Shown piece after piece: positions 19,887-28,564 of a DNA stretch of 64,000 bases; within the stretch, counting starts at the first letter, position 1, and every line of letters begins with the position of its first letter. Origin of the DNA: JALYOC01 sp036675345 (GTDB lineage Bacteria > Myxococcota > Myxococcia > Myxococcales > Myxococcaceae). The translations under genes and the position numbers were made by a program. The notes below the pieces were generated by a model that ran no database searches, was not told the origin of the DNA, and worked only from the letters and a program-made list of their open reading frames with translations. Location: assembly GCA_036675345.1 (NCBI GenBank), contig JAKFFE010000041.1, positions 35,082 through 99,081 on the forward strand, read 5' to 3'.

Positions 19887-20946
19887 GGTCAGACTCTACG
19901 GACCACAGGCCCCCCGGATCCAGCTTCGCTGGCACTGGTTGCTTGCCTGGGCGCTGGCAATTCCGGGGTTGTCCTACTCGGCGGAGCTGGAGGGTTCGGC
20001 CCGGTTCCAGCTCTCCACCGGGCTGGATTCCAACGCGCCCCGCGGCTTTGGAGGCCTGGCCCCGGACGGGGTGATCTCGCTGCAGGCGGCCGGCAACGGG
20101 GCGATCCGCGGCGAGGCCTGGCAGCTGGACGGCAGCTACGAGGCCGGGGCCCGGAAGTTCCTGGCCTATCCCTCGGAGGACTCCCTGGTCCAGCAGGCCT
20201 CGGTCCAGGGACGGTGGCGGTGGGCGCGGCCGCTGCTGGCGGGGCTGGACGCCGGGGCGAAGGATCGCCGCGGGGCGGGGCGCAGCTACTCCGACCTGTC
20301 CGGCCGCGCCTTCCTCAGCTTCTCTCCGGAGACGCGGGTGGAGGTCCGGGCCTCGGGCGGACCGCGGCGGTACTGGTTCCACCCCGAGGCCCTCTATTCG
20401 TTCCTGGCCTGGGAGGGATCGCTCAGCGCCCGCTACCGGTTGGACCGCCACCACGCCTTCACCGTGCTGGGAGACTTCGGGCAGCGCGGCTACGACGGCC
20501 AGGCCCGGCCCCGCCCGGGGGGAGCCAGCCCCGGCCGGCGGCAGGACCTGGTGCTGGGCGCGGGAGTGGCCTGGAGCTACCGCGGGCCGTTCACCGCCTC
20601 GGTCGGCTACAGCTTCTTGGACCAGGGCTCCAACAGCTACGGGGAGCGGCTGACCCGCCACCGGCTGACCGCCACCGGCGGAGTCCGTCTCCCCGGGGAG
20701 CTGATGCTGCTGGCGCAGGGGTCGGTGCAGCTGACCTCCTATCCGGACGGGATCTACCTCTCCCCCGAACAGCAGCTGGCGGAGGACGACGAGAACCACA
20801 ACAGCCTCTCGCTCAAGCTGCTGCGCCCGCTCACCGACCGGCTGGAGCTGGAGGTGAAGGGCGCCGGCTACCAGAACGTGCTGCCCCAGAATGGACAGCA
20901 CTACCTGCGGATCACCCTCGGGCTGGGGCTGAGCCTCCGCCTCTAG
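19885..20946 (+). CDS. predicted outer-membrane beta-barrel protein
   Basis: About 353 residues from the ATG at 19885; an open frame continues to 19846. The N-terminal hydrophobic stretch RWHWLLAWALAIPGLSYSA is a signal peptide. The rest alternates short amphipathic strands with Tyr, Trp and Arg at membrane edges (LSARYRLDRHHAFTVLGDFG) and ends in LGLGLSLRL with a terminal hydrophobic residue, as barrels do. No family name can be given. Its TAG stop overlaps that of the convergent map gene in CTAG. Confidence 0.7.
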   Translation: MVRLYGPQAPRIQLRWHWLLAWALAIPGLSYSAELEGSARFQLSTGLDSNAPRGFGGLAPDGVISLQAAGNGAIRGEAWQLDGSYEAGARKFLAYPSEDSLVQQASVQGRWRWARPLLAGLDAGAKDRRGAGRSYSDLSGRAFLSFSPETRVEVRASGGPRRYWFHPEALYSFLAWEGSLSARYRLDRHHAFTVLGDFGQRGYDGQARPRPGGASPGRRQDLVLGAGVAWSYRGPFTASVGYSFLDQGSNSYGERLTRHRLTATGGVRLPGELMLLAQGSVQLTSYPDGIYLSPEQQLAEDDENHNSLSLKLLRPLTDRLELEVKGAGYQNVLPQNGQHYLRITLGLGLSLRL

Positions 20947-21902
20947 AGCCGGGTGAGGATCTCCGCGCCGTCGCGGGTGACGTAGATCGTGTGCTCGAAC
21001 TGCGCCGAGCGCTTCCCATCCACGGTGACCACGGTCCAGTCGTCGGCCCACTGGCGGACCTGGTGGCTGCCCAGGGTGAGCATCGGTTCGATGGTGAAGA
21101 ACATCCCCTCCTCGATCACCGTGGGGTCCTTGGGCTCGTAGTAGTGGACCACCGCCGGCTCGCAGTGGAACAGCTCGCCGATCCCGTGCCCGCAGAAGTC
21201 GCGGATCACCCCCATCTTGTTCTTCTCCGCGTGCTCCTGGATCGCCTTGCCGATCAGGTTCAGCCGGCGGCCGGGCTTCACCGCCTCGATCCCCAGCATC
21301 AGGCACTCCTCGGTGACCCGCATCAGCCGCCGGGACTCCTCGTCCACCTGGCCCACCCCGAAGGTCGCGGAGCAGTCCCCGTGCATCCCGTCCAGGTAGA
21401 TGGTGACGTCCAGGTTGATGATGTCCCCGTCCTCCAGCGCCCGGGAGTCGGGGATCCCGTGCAGCACCACGTCGTTGACCGAGGTGCACAGCGACTTGGG
21501 GAAGTTGCGGTAATTGAGGGTGCTGGGGAAGCCGCCCCGCTCCAGGTAGGCGGCGTGACACACCCCGTCCAGCGCGTCGGTGGTCACTCCCGGGGCCAGC
21601 TGGGCGGCGGTGACCTGCAGCACCTCCGCCGCCGCGCGGCAGGCCTTGCGCATCCGCTCCACCCGGTCCGGCGCCGGCGCCTGGCCCGCTCCCGGGATCC
21701 CGCTTTGCGCGTAGTCCGGGCGGGGGATGTGGGCGGGGACCTCGCGGCGGGGGCCGACCGTGCCGGCAGCGACCCGCTTGGGCACCTGGGTGGTGAGCTT
21801 GGAGTCGGCTCCCTGGTGGCACTTCTTGTACTTGGCGCCGCTGCCGCACCAGCAGCGATCATTGGGGCCAAGCTTCGTTCGGGGGGTCGCTTCGGTGTTC
21901 AT
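20943..21902 (-). CDS. map: methionine aminopeptidase with N-terminal SEC-C zinc motif
   Basis: Type I methionine aminopeptidase, which removes the initiator Met from new proteins. It has 319 residues. The catalytic domain starts near residue 70. Its metal ligands are visible: the two Asp of INLDVTIYLDGMHGD, the His of GHGIGELFH, and the Glu residues of FTIEPML and QFEHTIYV. The first 30 residues hold a SEC-C motif, Cys17-x-Cys19-x8-Cys28-His29, the small zinc module also found at the C-terminus of SecA. It may dock the enzyme on the ribosome or translocase. The gene stands alone on the minus strand. Confidence 0.95.
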   Translation of the reverse strand: MNTEATPRTKLGPNDRCWCGSGAKYKKCHQGADSKLTTQVPKRVAAGTVGPRREVPAHIPRPDYAQSGIPGAGQAPAPDRVERMRKACRAAAEVLQVTAAQLAPGVTTDALDGVCHAAYLERGGFPSTLNYRNFPKSLCTSVNDVVLHGIPDSRALEDGDIINLDVTIYLDGMHGDCSATFGVGQVDEESRRLMRVTEECLMLGIEAVKPGRRLNLIGKAIQEHAEKNKMGVIRDFCGHGIGELFHCEPAVVHYYEPKDPTVIEEGMFFTIEPMLTLGSHQVRQWADDWTVVTVDGKRSAQFEHTIYVTRDGAEILTRL

Positions 21903-21948
21903 CGGGAGGGTGGTCTTTTAACGGATGGAGGCCGGCGGAGCATCCCGG

Positions 21949-22260
21949 CTAGAGATCTTCGAGTCGGGAGTCGATGTCCTCGGCCAGGCTGGCGTGGCTC
22001 TGTCCCAGCGCGGTCTCCCGGGCCCGGGTGAGCAGCTCCCTGGCCTTCTCCCGCTGGCCGGCGCCGGCGTAGGCATCCCCCAGCGCCACCAGGGCGGCCG
22101 CGTACTGGCCGTCCAGCCGGACCGCCTCCTCCAGCGGGACCACCGCCTCGGCGTAACGCCGGGCGTCCAGGTAGAGCTTCCCCAGGGAGAAGTGCCCCAT
22201 CGGTGAGTCGGGAAACTCCGCCACCAGCTGCTTGAACTGCGCCTCGCGGTCGGTGCTCAT
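21949..22260 (-). CDS. short TPR-repeat protein
   Basis: A 103-residue protein from the ATG at 22260 (MSTDREAQF). It has two to three tetratricopeptide repeats, seen in GHFSLGKLYLDARRYAEAV and AALVALGDAYAGAGQREKA, and probably serves as a protein-binding scaffold. It is divergent from proA, with only 22 bases between the two ATGs. An earlier start at 22284 would overlap the proA ATG in CATG, so the shared promoter region must lie inside one or both genes. Confidence 0.8.
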   Translation of the reverse strand: MSTDREAQFKQLVAEFPDSPMGHFSLGKLYLDARRYAEAVVPLEEAVRLDGQYAAALVALGDAYAGAGQREKARELLTRARETALGQSHASLAEDIDSRLEDL

Positions 22261-22282
22261 GGAGGCGTGATAGAGGAGGACC

Positions 22283-23551
22283 ATGCGCGTTGCCAACCAA
22301 AGCCTCGAGGAGCTGGTGGGAGGGGCCCGGCAGGCCGCCCGCCGGCTGGCCCGGCTGGAGACCCGGACCAAGGACGCCGCCCTGGAGGCGATGGCCCAGG
22401 CGCTGGTCGCCCACACCGCCCCCATCCTGGAGGCCAACGCCGCGGACATGGAGCGGTCCCGGGCCGACGGCAAGAACGCCGCCTTCCTGGACCGGCTGCT
22501 GCTGGACCCGGCGCGGATCGCCGCCATGGCCAAGGCGGTGCGGGAGGTGGCCGGGCTGCCGGATCCGATCGGCGAGGTCACCGAGGGCTGGAAGCGCCCC
22601 AACGGGCTGAAGGTGGAGAAGGTCCGCCTACCGCTGGGGGTGGTGCTGATGATCTACGAGTCGCGCCCCAACGTGACCTCGGATGCGGCGGCCCTGTGTC
22701 TGAAGAGCGGCAACGCGGTGATCCTGCGCGGGGGCAGCGAGTCCCACCGCACCTGCGCGGCGATCCTGGTCGCCCTGCAGGAGGGGATGCGCGCGGCCGG
22801 GGTCCCGGAGGCGGCGGTGCAGCTGGTGCCCACCACCGATCGGGAGGCGCTGCTGGCGCTGCTGCAGATGGAGGGGAAGATCGACCTCTGCATCCCCCGC
22901 GGCGGCGAGGGGCTGATCCGGTTCGTGGCCCAGAACGCCCGCATCCCGGTGGTGAAGCACTACCAGGGGGTCTGCCACCTGTACGTGCACCAGCAGGCCC
23001 AACTGGAGATGGCGGAGCGGATCCTGGTCAACGCCAAGACCCAGCGACCGGGGGTGTGCAACGCCACCGAGTGCCTGCTGGTGGACCGGGAGGTGGCAGA
23101 GCGCTTCCTCCCCAGCGCCGGCAAGGCGTTGCGGGCCAAGGGCGTAGAGCTGCGGGCCTGCCCCACCTCGCTGGCGATCTTCCGCCGCGCCGGGGTGGAC
23201 GCGGTGCCCGCCCAGCCGGGGGACTACGGCAAGGAGTTCCTGGACCTGATCCTGGCGGTGCGGGTGGTCCGGGACCAGGACCAGGCCCTGGAGCACATTG
23301 ACCAGTACGGCTCGGAGCACACCGAGGCAATCGTCACTGCCGACAAGGAGGCAGCCGAGCGCTTCTGCCGGCAGGTGGCGGCCTCGGCGGTGGTGGTCAA
23401 CGCCTCCTCCCGCTTCAACGACGGGGGGGAGCTGGGCCTGGGCGCGGAGATCGGGATCTCCACCTCCCGGCTGCACGCGTTCGGGCCGATGGGGCTGCGG
23501 GAGTTGACCGCCCAGAAGTATGTGATCCACGGCGATGGCCAGGTGCGGTAG
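22283..23551 (+). CDS. proA: gamma-glutamyl phosphate reductase
   Basis: ProA reduces gamma-glutamyl phosphate with NADPH to glutamate semialdehyde, the second step of proline synthesis. It has 422 residues, a normal length. The catalytic cysteine is Cys259 in RPGVCNATE. PLGVVLMIYESRPN and AEIGISTSRLHAFGPMG are family signatures. GAGGAGGA just before the ATG is a strong ribosome site. proB, usually nearby, is not in the window. It heads the run proA-rsfS-rlmH, with 12 bases to rsfS. Confidence 0.97.
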   Translation: MRVANQSLEELVGGARQAARRLARLETRTKDAALEAMAQALVAHTAPILEANAADMERSRADGKNAAFLDRLLLDPARIAAMAKAVREVAGLPDPIGEVTEGWKRPNGLKVEKVRLPLGVVLMIYESRPNVTSDAAALCLKSGNAVILRGGSESHRTCAAILVALQEGMRAAGVPEAAVQLVPTTDREALLALLQMEGKIDLCIPRGGEGLIRFVAQNARIPVVKHYQGVCHLYVHQQAQLEMAERILVNAKTQRPGVCNATECLLVDREVAERFLPSAGKALRAKGVELRACPTSLAIFRRAGVDAVPAQPGDYGKEFLDLILAVRVVRDQDQALEHIDQYGSEHTEAIVTADKEAAERFCRQVAASAVVVNASSRFNDGGELGLGAEIGISTSRLHAFGPMGLRELTAQKYVIHGDGQVR

Positions 23552-23563
23552 GTTCCGCGCCGA

Positions 23564-24160
23564 ATGAGCCCGAAGAAGAAGCCCGTGTCGAAGAAGAAGC
23601 CCGCCGCCTCCCCCAAGAAGCGCCCGGCTTCCAAGGCCGCCCCGAAGAAGAAGGCCACCAAGAGCGGTGGCAAGAAGACGACCTCCGCCAAGAAGTCCGG
23701 CGTCAAGAAGGCCGGCGTCAAGAAGGCCGGCGGCAAGAAGAAGAAGGACGTCGCGCCGAAGATGACCAAGGGGAAGGGCAAGAGCCTTTCCACCGGCACC
23801 GCCCAGGTGGCGGAGAACCCGGAGGCCAAGGCGCTGGCGGGGAAGATCGCCCAGCTGGTGCTGGACAAGAAGGCCAGCGACGTCCTGATCCTGGATGTCC
23901 GCGGCAAGACCTCCTACGCGGACTACATGGTGATCGCCTCCGGCGAGTCGGACCGTCAGGTCTCGGCGATGGCGGAGGGCGTGCTCTCCGGCCTCAAGCA
24001 GGACGGGGTGACCGCGGTGGGCTCGGAAGGCCAGGAGACCGGCAACTGGGTGCTGCTGGACTTCGGCGACGTGGTCGCCCACCTGTTCTTCAGCGAGGTC
24101 CGCGGCTTCTACGATCTGGAAGGCCTGTGGTCCGACGCCCCGCGCGAGCGGGTGGCGTAG
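23564..24160 (+). CDS. rsfS: ribosomal silencing factor with histone-like N-terminal tail
   Basis: RsfS (Iojap/DUF143) binds ribosomal protein uL14 and blocks joining of the 30S and 50S subunits under starvation. The RsfS domain is residues 83-190, with DVLILDVRGKTSYADYMVIA and NWVLLDFGDVVAHLF as family marks. The first 73 residues are not part of the family: they contain 29 lysines, in SPKKK, APKKK and GVKKAGVKKA blocks like the tail of histone H1 or of myxobacterial H1-like proteins. The tail is in frame with a clean ATG at 23564. An internal ATG (residue 67) would give a nearly bare RsfS. It lies between proA and rlmH; nadD, often beside rsfS, is absent. Confidence 0.92.
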   Translation: MSPKKKPVSKKKPAASPKKRPASKAAPKKKATKSGGKKTTSAKKSGVKKAGVKKAGGKKKKDVAPKMTKGKGKSLSTGTAQVAENPEAKALAGKIAQLVLDKKASDVLILDVRGKTSYADYMVIASGESDRQVSAMAEGVLSGLKQDGVTAVGSEGQETGNWVLLDFGDVVAHLFFSEVRGFYDLEGLWSDAPRERVA

Positions 24161-24167
24161 CGCAGTC

Positions 24168-24632
24168 GTGAAGGTCCGCGTCGTCTCGGTGGGGAAGGAT
24201 CGGTCGGGCCTGTTCGAGCCCGCCGTCCAGGAGTACGCCGGGCGGCTGAAGCACTACTGCAAGTTCGAGCTGATCGAGCTGGCGGAGGCCCGGGGGAAGT
24301 CCCCCACCCCGGAGCGGGCCAAGGCGGCCGAGGGGGAAGCGATCCTCGGCAAGCTGGGCCCGCAGGATTGGCTGATCGCGCTGGATCAACGGGGGAAGGC
24401 ACTGGCCTCCGAAGAGCTGGCGCAGTTCGTCTCCCGGGGACAGCAGCAGGGCAAGGACCTGGTGCTGTGCATCGGCGGGGACGAGGGCCTCTCCGACGCG
24501 GTGGTGAAGCGGGCGCAGCTGGTGCTGTCCCTCTCCCGGATGACCCTCCCCCACCGCCTGGCCCGGGTGGTGCTGGCCGAACAGCTCTACCGCGCGTTCA
24601 CCATCCTCAAGGGCGAGCCGTACCACAAGTAG
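24168..24632 (+). CDS. rlmH: 23S rRNA pseudouridine1915 N3-methyltransferase
   Basis: RlmH, the SPOUT methyltransferase that methylates pseudouridine 1915 in helix 69 of 23S rRNA. It has 154 residues from a GTG, 7 bases after rsfS. The knot region is LVLCIGGDEGLSDAV, and the C-terminus ends in the family tail RAFTILKGEPYHK. SLSRMTLPHRLARVVLAEQLYRA, in two halves, covers the other conserved block. It is cotranscribed with rsfS, as in many bacteria. Confidence 0.96.
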   Translation: MKVRVVSVGKDRSGLFEPAVQEYAGRLKHYCKFELIELAEARGKSPTPERAKAAEGEAILGKLGPQDWLIALDQRGKALASEELAQFVSRGQQQGKDLVLCIGGDEGLSDAVVKRAQLVLSLSRMTLPHRLARVVLAEQLYRAFTILKGEPYHK

Positions 24633-24785
24633 CGGACGGCCCTCTTCGACGCCTCTGGCCCGGGAGGACTGCAGTCTTCCGCTCCGGTGGCACAGCTTCG
24701 TGTGGAGCCAGTGCGTGTCTCCTTGCCCCACCCCACGGAGCCGCTAAACCGCGCCCTGGAGCTGAACCGAAGGCGAGGGGGCGAG

Positions 24786-26180
24786 ATGAAGAACGCGAGA
24801 CTGCTGGGTGCGCTGGGGTGGATCCTGCTGGCCGGCTGCACCGGGCAATCCGGAGGGGCCGACGGCCGCTCCGCCTACCAGGTGGCGGTCGAAGACGGCT
24901 ACTCCGGGACAGTCAGCCAGTGGCTGGCCTCGCTGGTGGGTCCCCGCGGTCCGGACGGCGTCGCCGGCGCCGACGGCCGGTCCGCCTACCAGGTGGCGGT
25001 GGCCCAGGGCTTCTCCGGAACGGAGCAGGAGTGGCTCACCTCCCTGCAGGGTCCGCCCGGCCCCAGCAGCACCGGAGGCGACGGCGACTCGGGTTACCTG
25101 TGGTTCGACTCCTTCGCCGGGGCCACCGACAGCGAGAAGATCGCCTCCCTCAACACCTGGAGCCGCGCCCAGTCCGGGTCCACCCGCACCGTGCTCTTTG
25201 ACGCGCGGGTCTACTCCTTCTCCACCCCCATCGATCTCAACTCCGGGCTCTCGCTGCAGGGCGCCAAGCGCAGCAGCGCCCGGGAGTACGGACGGGCCAC
25301 GGTGCTCAAGTGGCAGGGGGCCGCCGGGACCGCGATGTTCCGCTTCCCCGGCTCGCAGGTGGGCCAGGGGTATCCCGCGGACGGCTCGCCGCGGGACATC
25401 ACCTTCTCCTTCCTCCAGTTCCAGGGGAGCAGCACCCACCACTGGATGCCGAAGTACGATCCGGGCACCTACGCCACCAACGGCGCCGGCCACGTGCTCT
25501 GGTACCACGAGTTCCACGGCTGCTCCTGGCTGGGCTTTGCCACCGTGTGGTGGGGCTGGGGCAACGGCACCTCCATCTCCGGGGTCAGCCACCTGCAGGC
25601 CTACAGCGACACCCCGTTCTTCCTCGGCGGCTCGGAGAACTCGATCTTCGGACAGGACGTCCAGTCCTTCGCGGACACCGCGCTGTTGACGGACAAGCCG
25701 TTCCTGCGCTCGGTGATGCAGAAGTCCACCGTGGGGCACATCATGATCACCTCCCGCCAGGGGGGAACGCAGCTGACGGTGGAGGGCGGAGGCAACCTCC
25801 TGGTGGATGGCACCCAGCTGGACGCGCAGAGCAGCGATCCGGTCTACGGCGCCGGGCTGCGGATCTCCGGGGGGGAGGGGCTGACCTTCACCAACATGTC
25901 TTTCAAGGGGATGGCCACCGCGCCCACCAACTCCGACGCCTGGATCCAGATCACCGGAGGGCGGCAGATCAGCTTCATCGGCAACAACTTCGAGCGGGCC
26001 GGGAACAACATGCCGGCCACCAGCTATCCGTTGGTCTACGTGGGCAGCTCGGTGCCGGACCACGCGGTGAAGTGGGGCTTCAACAACTACGCCCGGTGGG
26101 CGGGCGCCAACGCGGTCCTCAAGCAGGCCGCACCCAACAAGCTGGTGGTCCAGGCCGACCCGCTGCTGACCGTGCAGTAG
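24786..26180 (+). CDS. lipoprotein with phage-tail-fibre-like repeats and beta-helix domain
   Basis: A 464-residue protein from the ATG at 24786. The lipoprotein signal ends at Cys18 (LLAGC). Two copies of a 24-residue unit follow (about 29-52 and 66-89), SAYQVAV.xGYSGT..xWLxSL plus GPxG, separated by a short collagen-like GPRGPDGVAGADG. This unit is common in tail-fibre and tail-tip proteins of phages. The rest (about 100-460) is a right-handed beta-helix with an N-terminal cap, also typical of tail spikes. Here it is attached to a bacterial lipoprotein signal with no other phage gene nearby, so it is more likely a surface or adhesion protein. It sits between rlmH and gpmI. Confidence 0.72.
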   Translation: MKNARLLGALGWILLAGCTGQSGGADGRSAYQVAVEDGYSGTVSQWLASLVGPRGPDGVAGADGRSAYQVAVAQGFSGTEQEWLTSLQGPPGPSSTGGDGDSGYLWFDSFAGATDSEKIASLNTWSRAQSGSTRTVLFDARVYSFSTPIDLNSGLSLQGAKRSSAREYGRATVLKWQGAAGTAMFRFPGSQVGQGYPADGSPRDITFSFLQFQGSSTHHWMPKYDPGTYATNGAGHVLWYHEFHGCSWLGFATVWWGWGNGTSISGVSHLQAYSDTPFFLGGSENSIFGQDVQSFADTALLTDKPFLRSVMQKSTVGHIMITSRQGGTQLTVEGGGNLLVDGTQLDAQSSDPVYGAGLRISGGEGLTFTNMSFKGMATAPTNSDAWIQITGGRQISFIGNNFERAGNNMPATSYPLVYVGSSVPDHAVKWGFNNYARWAGANAVLKQAAPNKLVVQADPLLTVQ

Positions 26181-26267
26181 GCACCCCCTCGTCGCCCTGG
26201 GCGGCAGCCAACGGGACGGCAACTCCTGCGTGCCGCGCCGGGCTTCGCGTGCCATCTTTGGGCCCGC

Positions 26268-27806
26268 ATGAAGCCCAAGCACAAAGTGCTGTTGACCGTC
26301 CTGGATGGCTGGGGAATCCGCCACGAGCGGGACAACAACGCGATCCTGCTGGCGGGGACCCCGCAGCTGGAGCGCATCTCCCACAACTCCCCGTTCACCG
26401 AGCTGCAGACCTCCGGGCTGGCGGTGGGCCTGCCCGAGGGGCAGATGGGGAACTCGGAGGTCGGCCACACCAACATGGGCGCCGGCCGGATCGTCTACCA
26501 GGACCTGGTGCGCATCAACCGCGCCGCCGAGTCCGGAGAGCTGTCCTCGGTGGAGCCGATCCGCGCCGCCTTCGAGAAGGCCAAGTCCGAGGGCCGGGCC
26601 TTGCACCTGCTGGGGCTGGTCTCCCCCGGTGGGGTCCACTCCTCGATGGAGCACCTGTTCGCGCTGCTGGACGCGGCCAAGGCGCGGGGGCTGTCCCGGG
26701 TCTATGTGCACGCGTTCCTGGATGGCCGGGACACCCCGCCCCAGAGCGCCCATGAACACCTGGACCAGCTGGAACGCCACCTGGCGAAGACCGGGGTGGG
26801 AAAGATCGCCACCGTCAGCGGCCGCTACTTTGCGATGGATCGCGACAAGCGCTGGGACCGGGTGGAGAAGGCCTACGACGCGCTGGTGATGGGCCAGGGC
26901 CCCAAGGCCAAGGACGCCGCCTCGGTGATCCGCGCCTCCTATGGGGAGAAGGTCACCGACGAGTTCGTGATCCCCACCGTGATCGTGGACGGCCAGGGCG
27001 AACCGGTGGGCCCGATCCGCGATGGAGATGTGGTGTTCTTCTTCAACTTCCGCGCCGACCGGGCCCGGGAGCTGACCCGGGCGCTGGCCTTCGAGGACTT
27101 CAAGGAGTTCGACCGCCACGGGCTGAAGCTGGGTCGCTACCTGTGCATGACCCAGTACGACGAGACCTTCCCGCTGCCGGTGGCGTTTCCGCCCGACCAG
27201 CCCAGCGACACCTTCCCGGAGATCCTCTCCCGCCACTCGCTGCGTCAGCTGCGGATCGCCGAGACCGAGAAGTACGCCCACGTGACCTTCTTCTTCAACG
27301 GCGGGCGGGAGGTGGTCTTCCCCGGCGAGGATCGCTTCATGGTCCCCTCTCCGCGGGAGGTGGCCACCTACGATCTGAAGCCGGAGATGAGCGCGGACGC
27401 GGTCACCTCCGAGCTGATCAAGCGGATCGACTCCGGCACCTACGACTTCGCCCTGGTCAACTTCGCCAACCCGGACATGGTCGGCCACAGCGGGAAGCTG
27501 GACGCGTCGATCAAGGCGGTGCGGGCGGTGGACGACTGCCTGGGCAAGGTGGGTGACGCCTGCGCGCGCAACGGCTGGGTGATGGCGATCACCGCCGACC
27601 ACGGCAACGTGGAGCAGATGGTGGACTTCGAGACCGGCGAGCCGCACACCGCCCACACCCTCAACCCGGTGCCCTTCCACCTGATCCACCCCGAGTTCCG
27701 GGGGATGCGGCTCAAGCCGGGGATCCTGGCGGACATCGCGCCCACCCTGCTGCAAGTGATGGGGCTGCCCAAGCCCGCGGAGATGAACCGGCTGGGACTG
27801 TTCTGA
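26268..27806 (+). CDS. gpmI: 2,3-bisphosphoglycerate-independent phosphoglycerate mutase
   Basis: Cofactor-independent, metal-dependent phosphoglycerate mutase, interconverting 3- and 2-phosphoglycerate in glycolysis. It has 512 residues, full length. Metal ligand Asp13 lies in LDGWG and the phospho-accepting Ser63 in GQMGNSEVGH. The second metal site is in NFANPDMVGHSG and TADHGNVEQM. The ATG at 26268 gives MKPKHKVLLTVLDGWG. The comF frame begins at or before its stop. Confidence 0.97.
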   Translation: MKPKHKVLLTVLDGWGIRHERDNNAILLAGTPQLERISHNSPFTELQTSGLAVGLPEGQMGNSEVGHTNMGAGRIVYQDLVRINRAAESGELSSVEPIRAAFEKAKSEGRALHLLGLVSPGGVHSSMEHLFALLDAAKARGLSRVYVHAFLDGRDTPPQSAHEHLDQLERHLAKTGVGKIATVSGRYFAMDRDKRWDRVEKAYDALVMGQGPKAKDAASVIRASYGEKVTDEFVIPTVIVDGQGEPVGPIRDGDVVFFFNFRADRARELTRALAFEDFKEFDRHGLKLGRYLCMTQYDETFPLPVAFPPDQPSDTFPEILSRHSLRQLRIAETEKYAHVTFFFNGGREVVFPGEDRFMVPSPREVATYDLKPEMSADAVTSELIKRIDSGTYDFALVNFANPDMVGHSGKLDASIKAVRAVDDCLGKVGDACARNGWVMAITADHGNVEQMVDFETGEPHTAHTLNPVPFHLIHPEFRGMRLKPGILADIAPTLLQVMGLPKPAEMNRLGLF

Positions 27807-28489
27807 GCGGGCTGCTCGAGCTGTTCTTTCCGCCCTACTGCATCGCCTGCGGGCAGGTGCTGGAGGCGCAGGGTTACTTCTGCGCCGGCTGCGACCCGGA
27901 GGTCTCGGCCCTCCCCTCCCCCGGCTGCCAGCGCTGCGCCGAGCCGGGGACCTTCGCCCTGGACCTCTGTCCGCGGTGTGACCTGCGGCCGCCGCCGTTT
28001 ACCCGGGTGCTGTCCCCGTTCAGCCACCTGGGGGCGATCTCCCGGGCCATCCACCTGTTCAAGTACGAGGATCGCCCGGAGCTGGCCGCTCCCCTGGGGA
28101 GGCTGCTGGTGCAGTTCGTGGGCGAGTCGCTGGGCGACGCCGCGGTGTGCGCGATCCCGCTGCACACCCGGCGCTTTCGCGAGCGCAAGTACGACCAGGC
28201 CCACCTGCTGGCGGTGGAGGTGGCCCGCGCCGCCGGGCTGGAGTACCTGCCGCACGCGCTGGAGCGGACCCGGGCCACCGCACGCCAGGTGGGGCTGGAG
28301 GAGGCGGCGCGGGAGGCCAACGTGAAGGACGCCTTCCGGGCCCGGGACGTCACCGGCCGTTCGCTGCTGCTGGTGGACGACGTGTTCACCACCGGGGCCA
28401 CCGCCCGCGCCGCCGCCTCCGCGCTGCTGGCCGCCGGCGCCTCGGAGATCCGGGTGCTGACCGTGGCCCGGGCCCACAGCCTGGAGTGA
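27803..28489 (+). CDS. comF: ComF family phosphoribosyltransferase-like protein
   Basis: ComF-type protein, related to phosphoribosyltransferases and needed for DNA uptake in naturally competent bacteria. An N-terminal zinc finger starts CIAC and continues with CAGC and CQRC. The PRPP-binding loop is LLLVDDVFTTGATA near the C-terminus. The open frame contains a proper ComF N-terminus (LLELFFPPYCIAC) but no ATG, GTG or TTG in front of it. Possible starts are CTG at 27803 (in CTGA with the gpmI stop), 27812 or 27821; the first normal start, GTG 27857, would cut off the first CxxC pair. Given coordinates use CTG 27803 and are uncertain at the 5' end. The product would be about 228 residues. Confidence 0.85.
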   Translation: MSGLLELFFPPYCIACGQVLEAQGYFCAGCDPEVSALPSPGCQRCAEPGTFALDLCPRCDLRPPPFTRVLSPFSHLGAISRAIHLFKYEDRPELAAPLGRLLVQFVGESLGDAAVCAIPLHTRRFRERKYDQAHLLAVEVARAAGLEYLPHALERTRATARQVGLEEAAREANVKDAFRARDVTGRSLLLVDDVFTTGATARAAASALLAAGASEIRVLTVARAHSLE

Positions 28490-28564
28490 TCCCGGAGGAC
28501 ATTTCCGGGGTGGGGTCGAACTGTGGAAGGACGGGAGGAGTGCCCCGGTTATAGGTTCCCACCG

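Noticed and set aside
24786..26180. A prophage remnant around the tail-fibre-like gene
   Set aside because: The flanking genes (rlmH, gpmI) are intact housekeeping genes, and no other phage gene, integrase or attachment repeat is seen.
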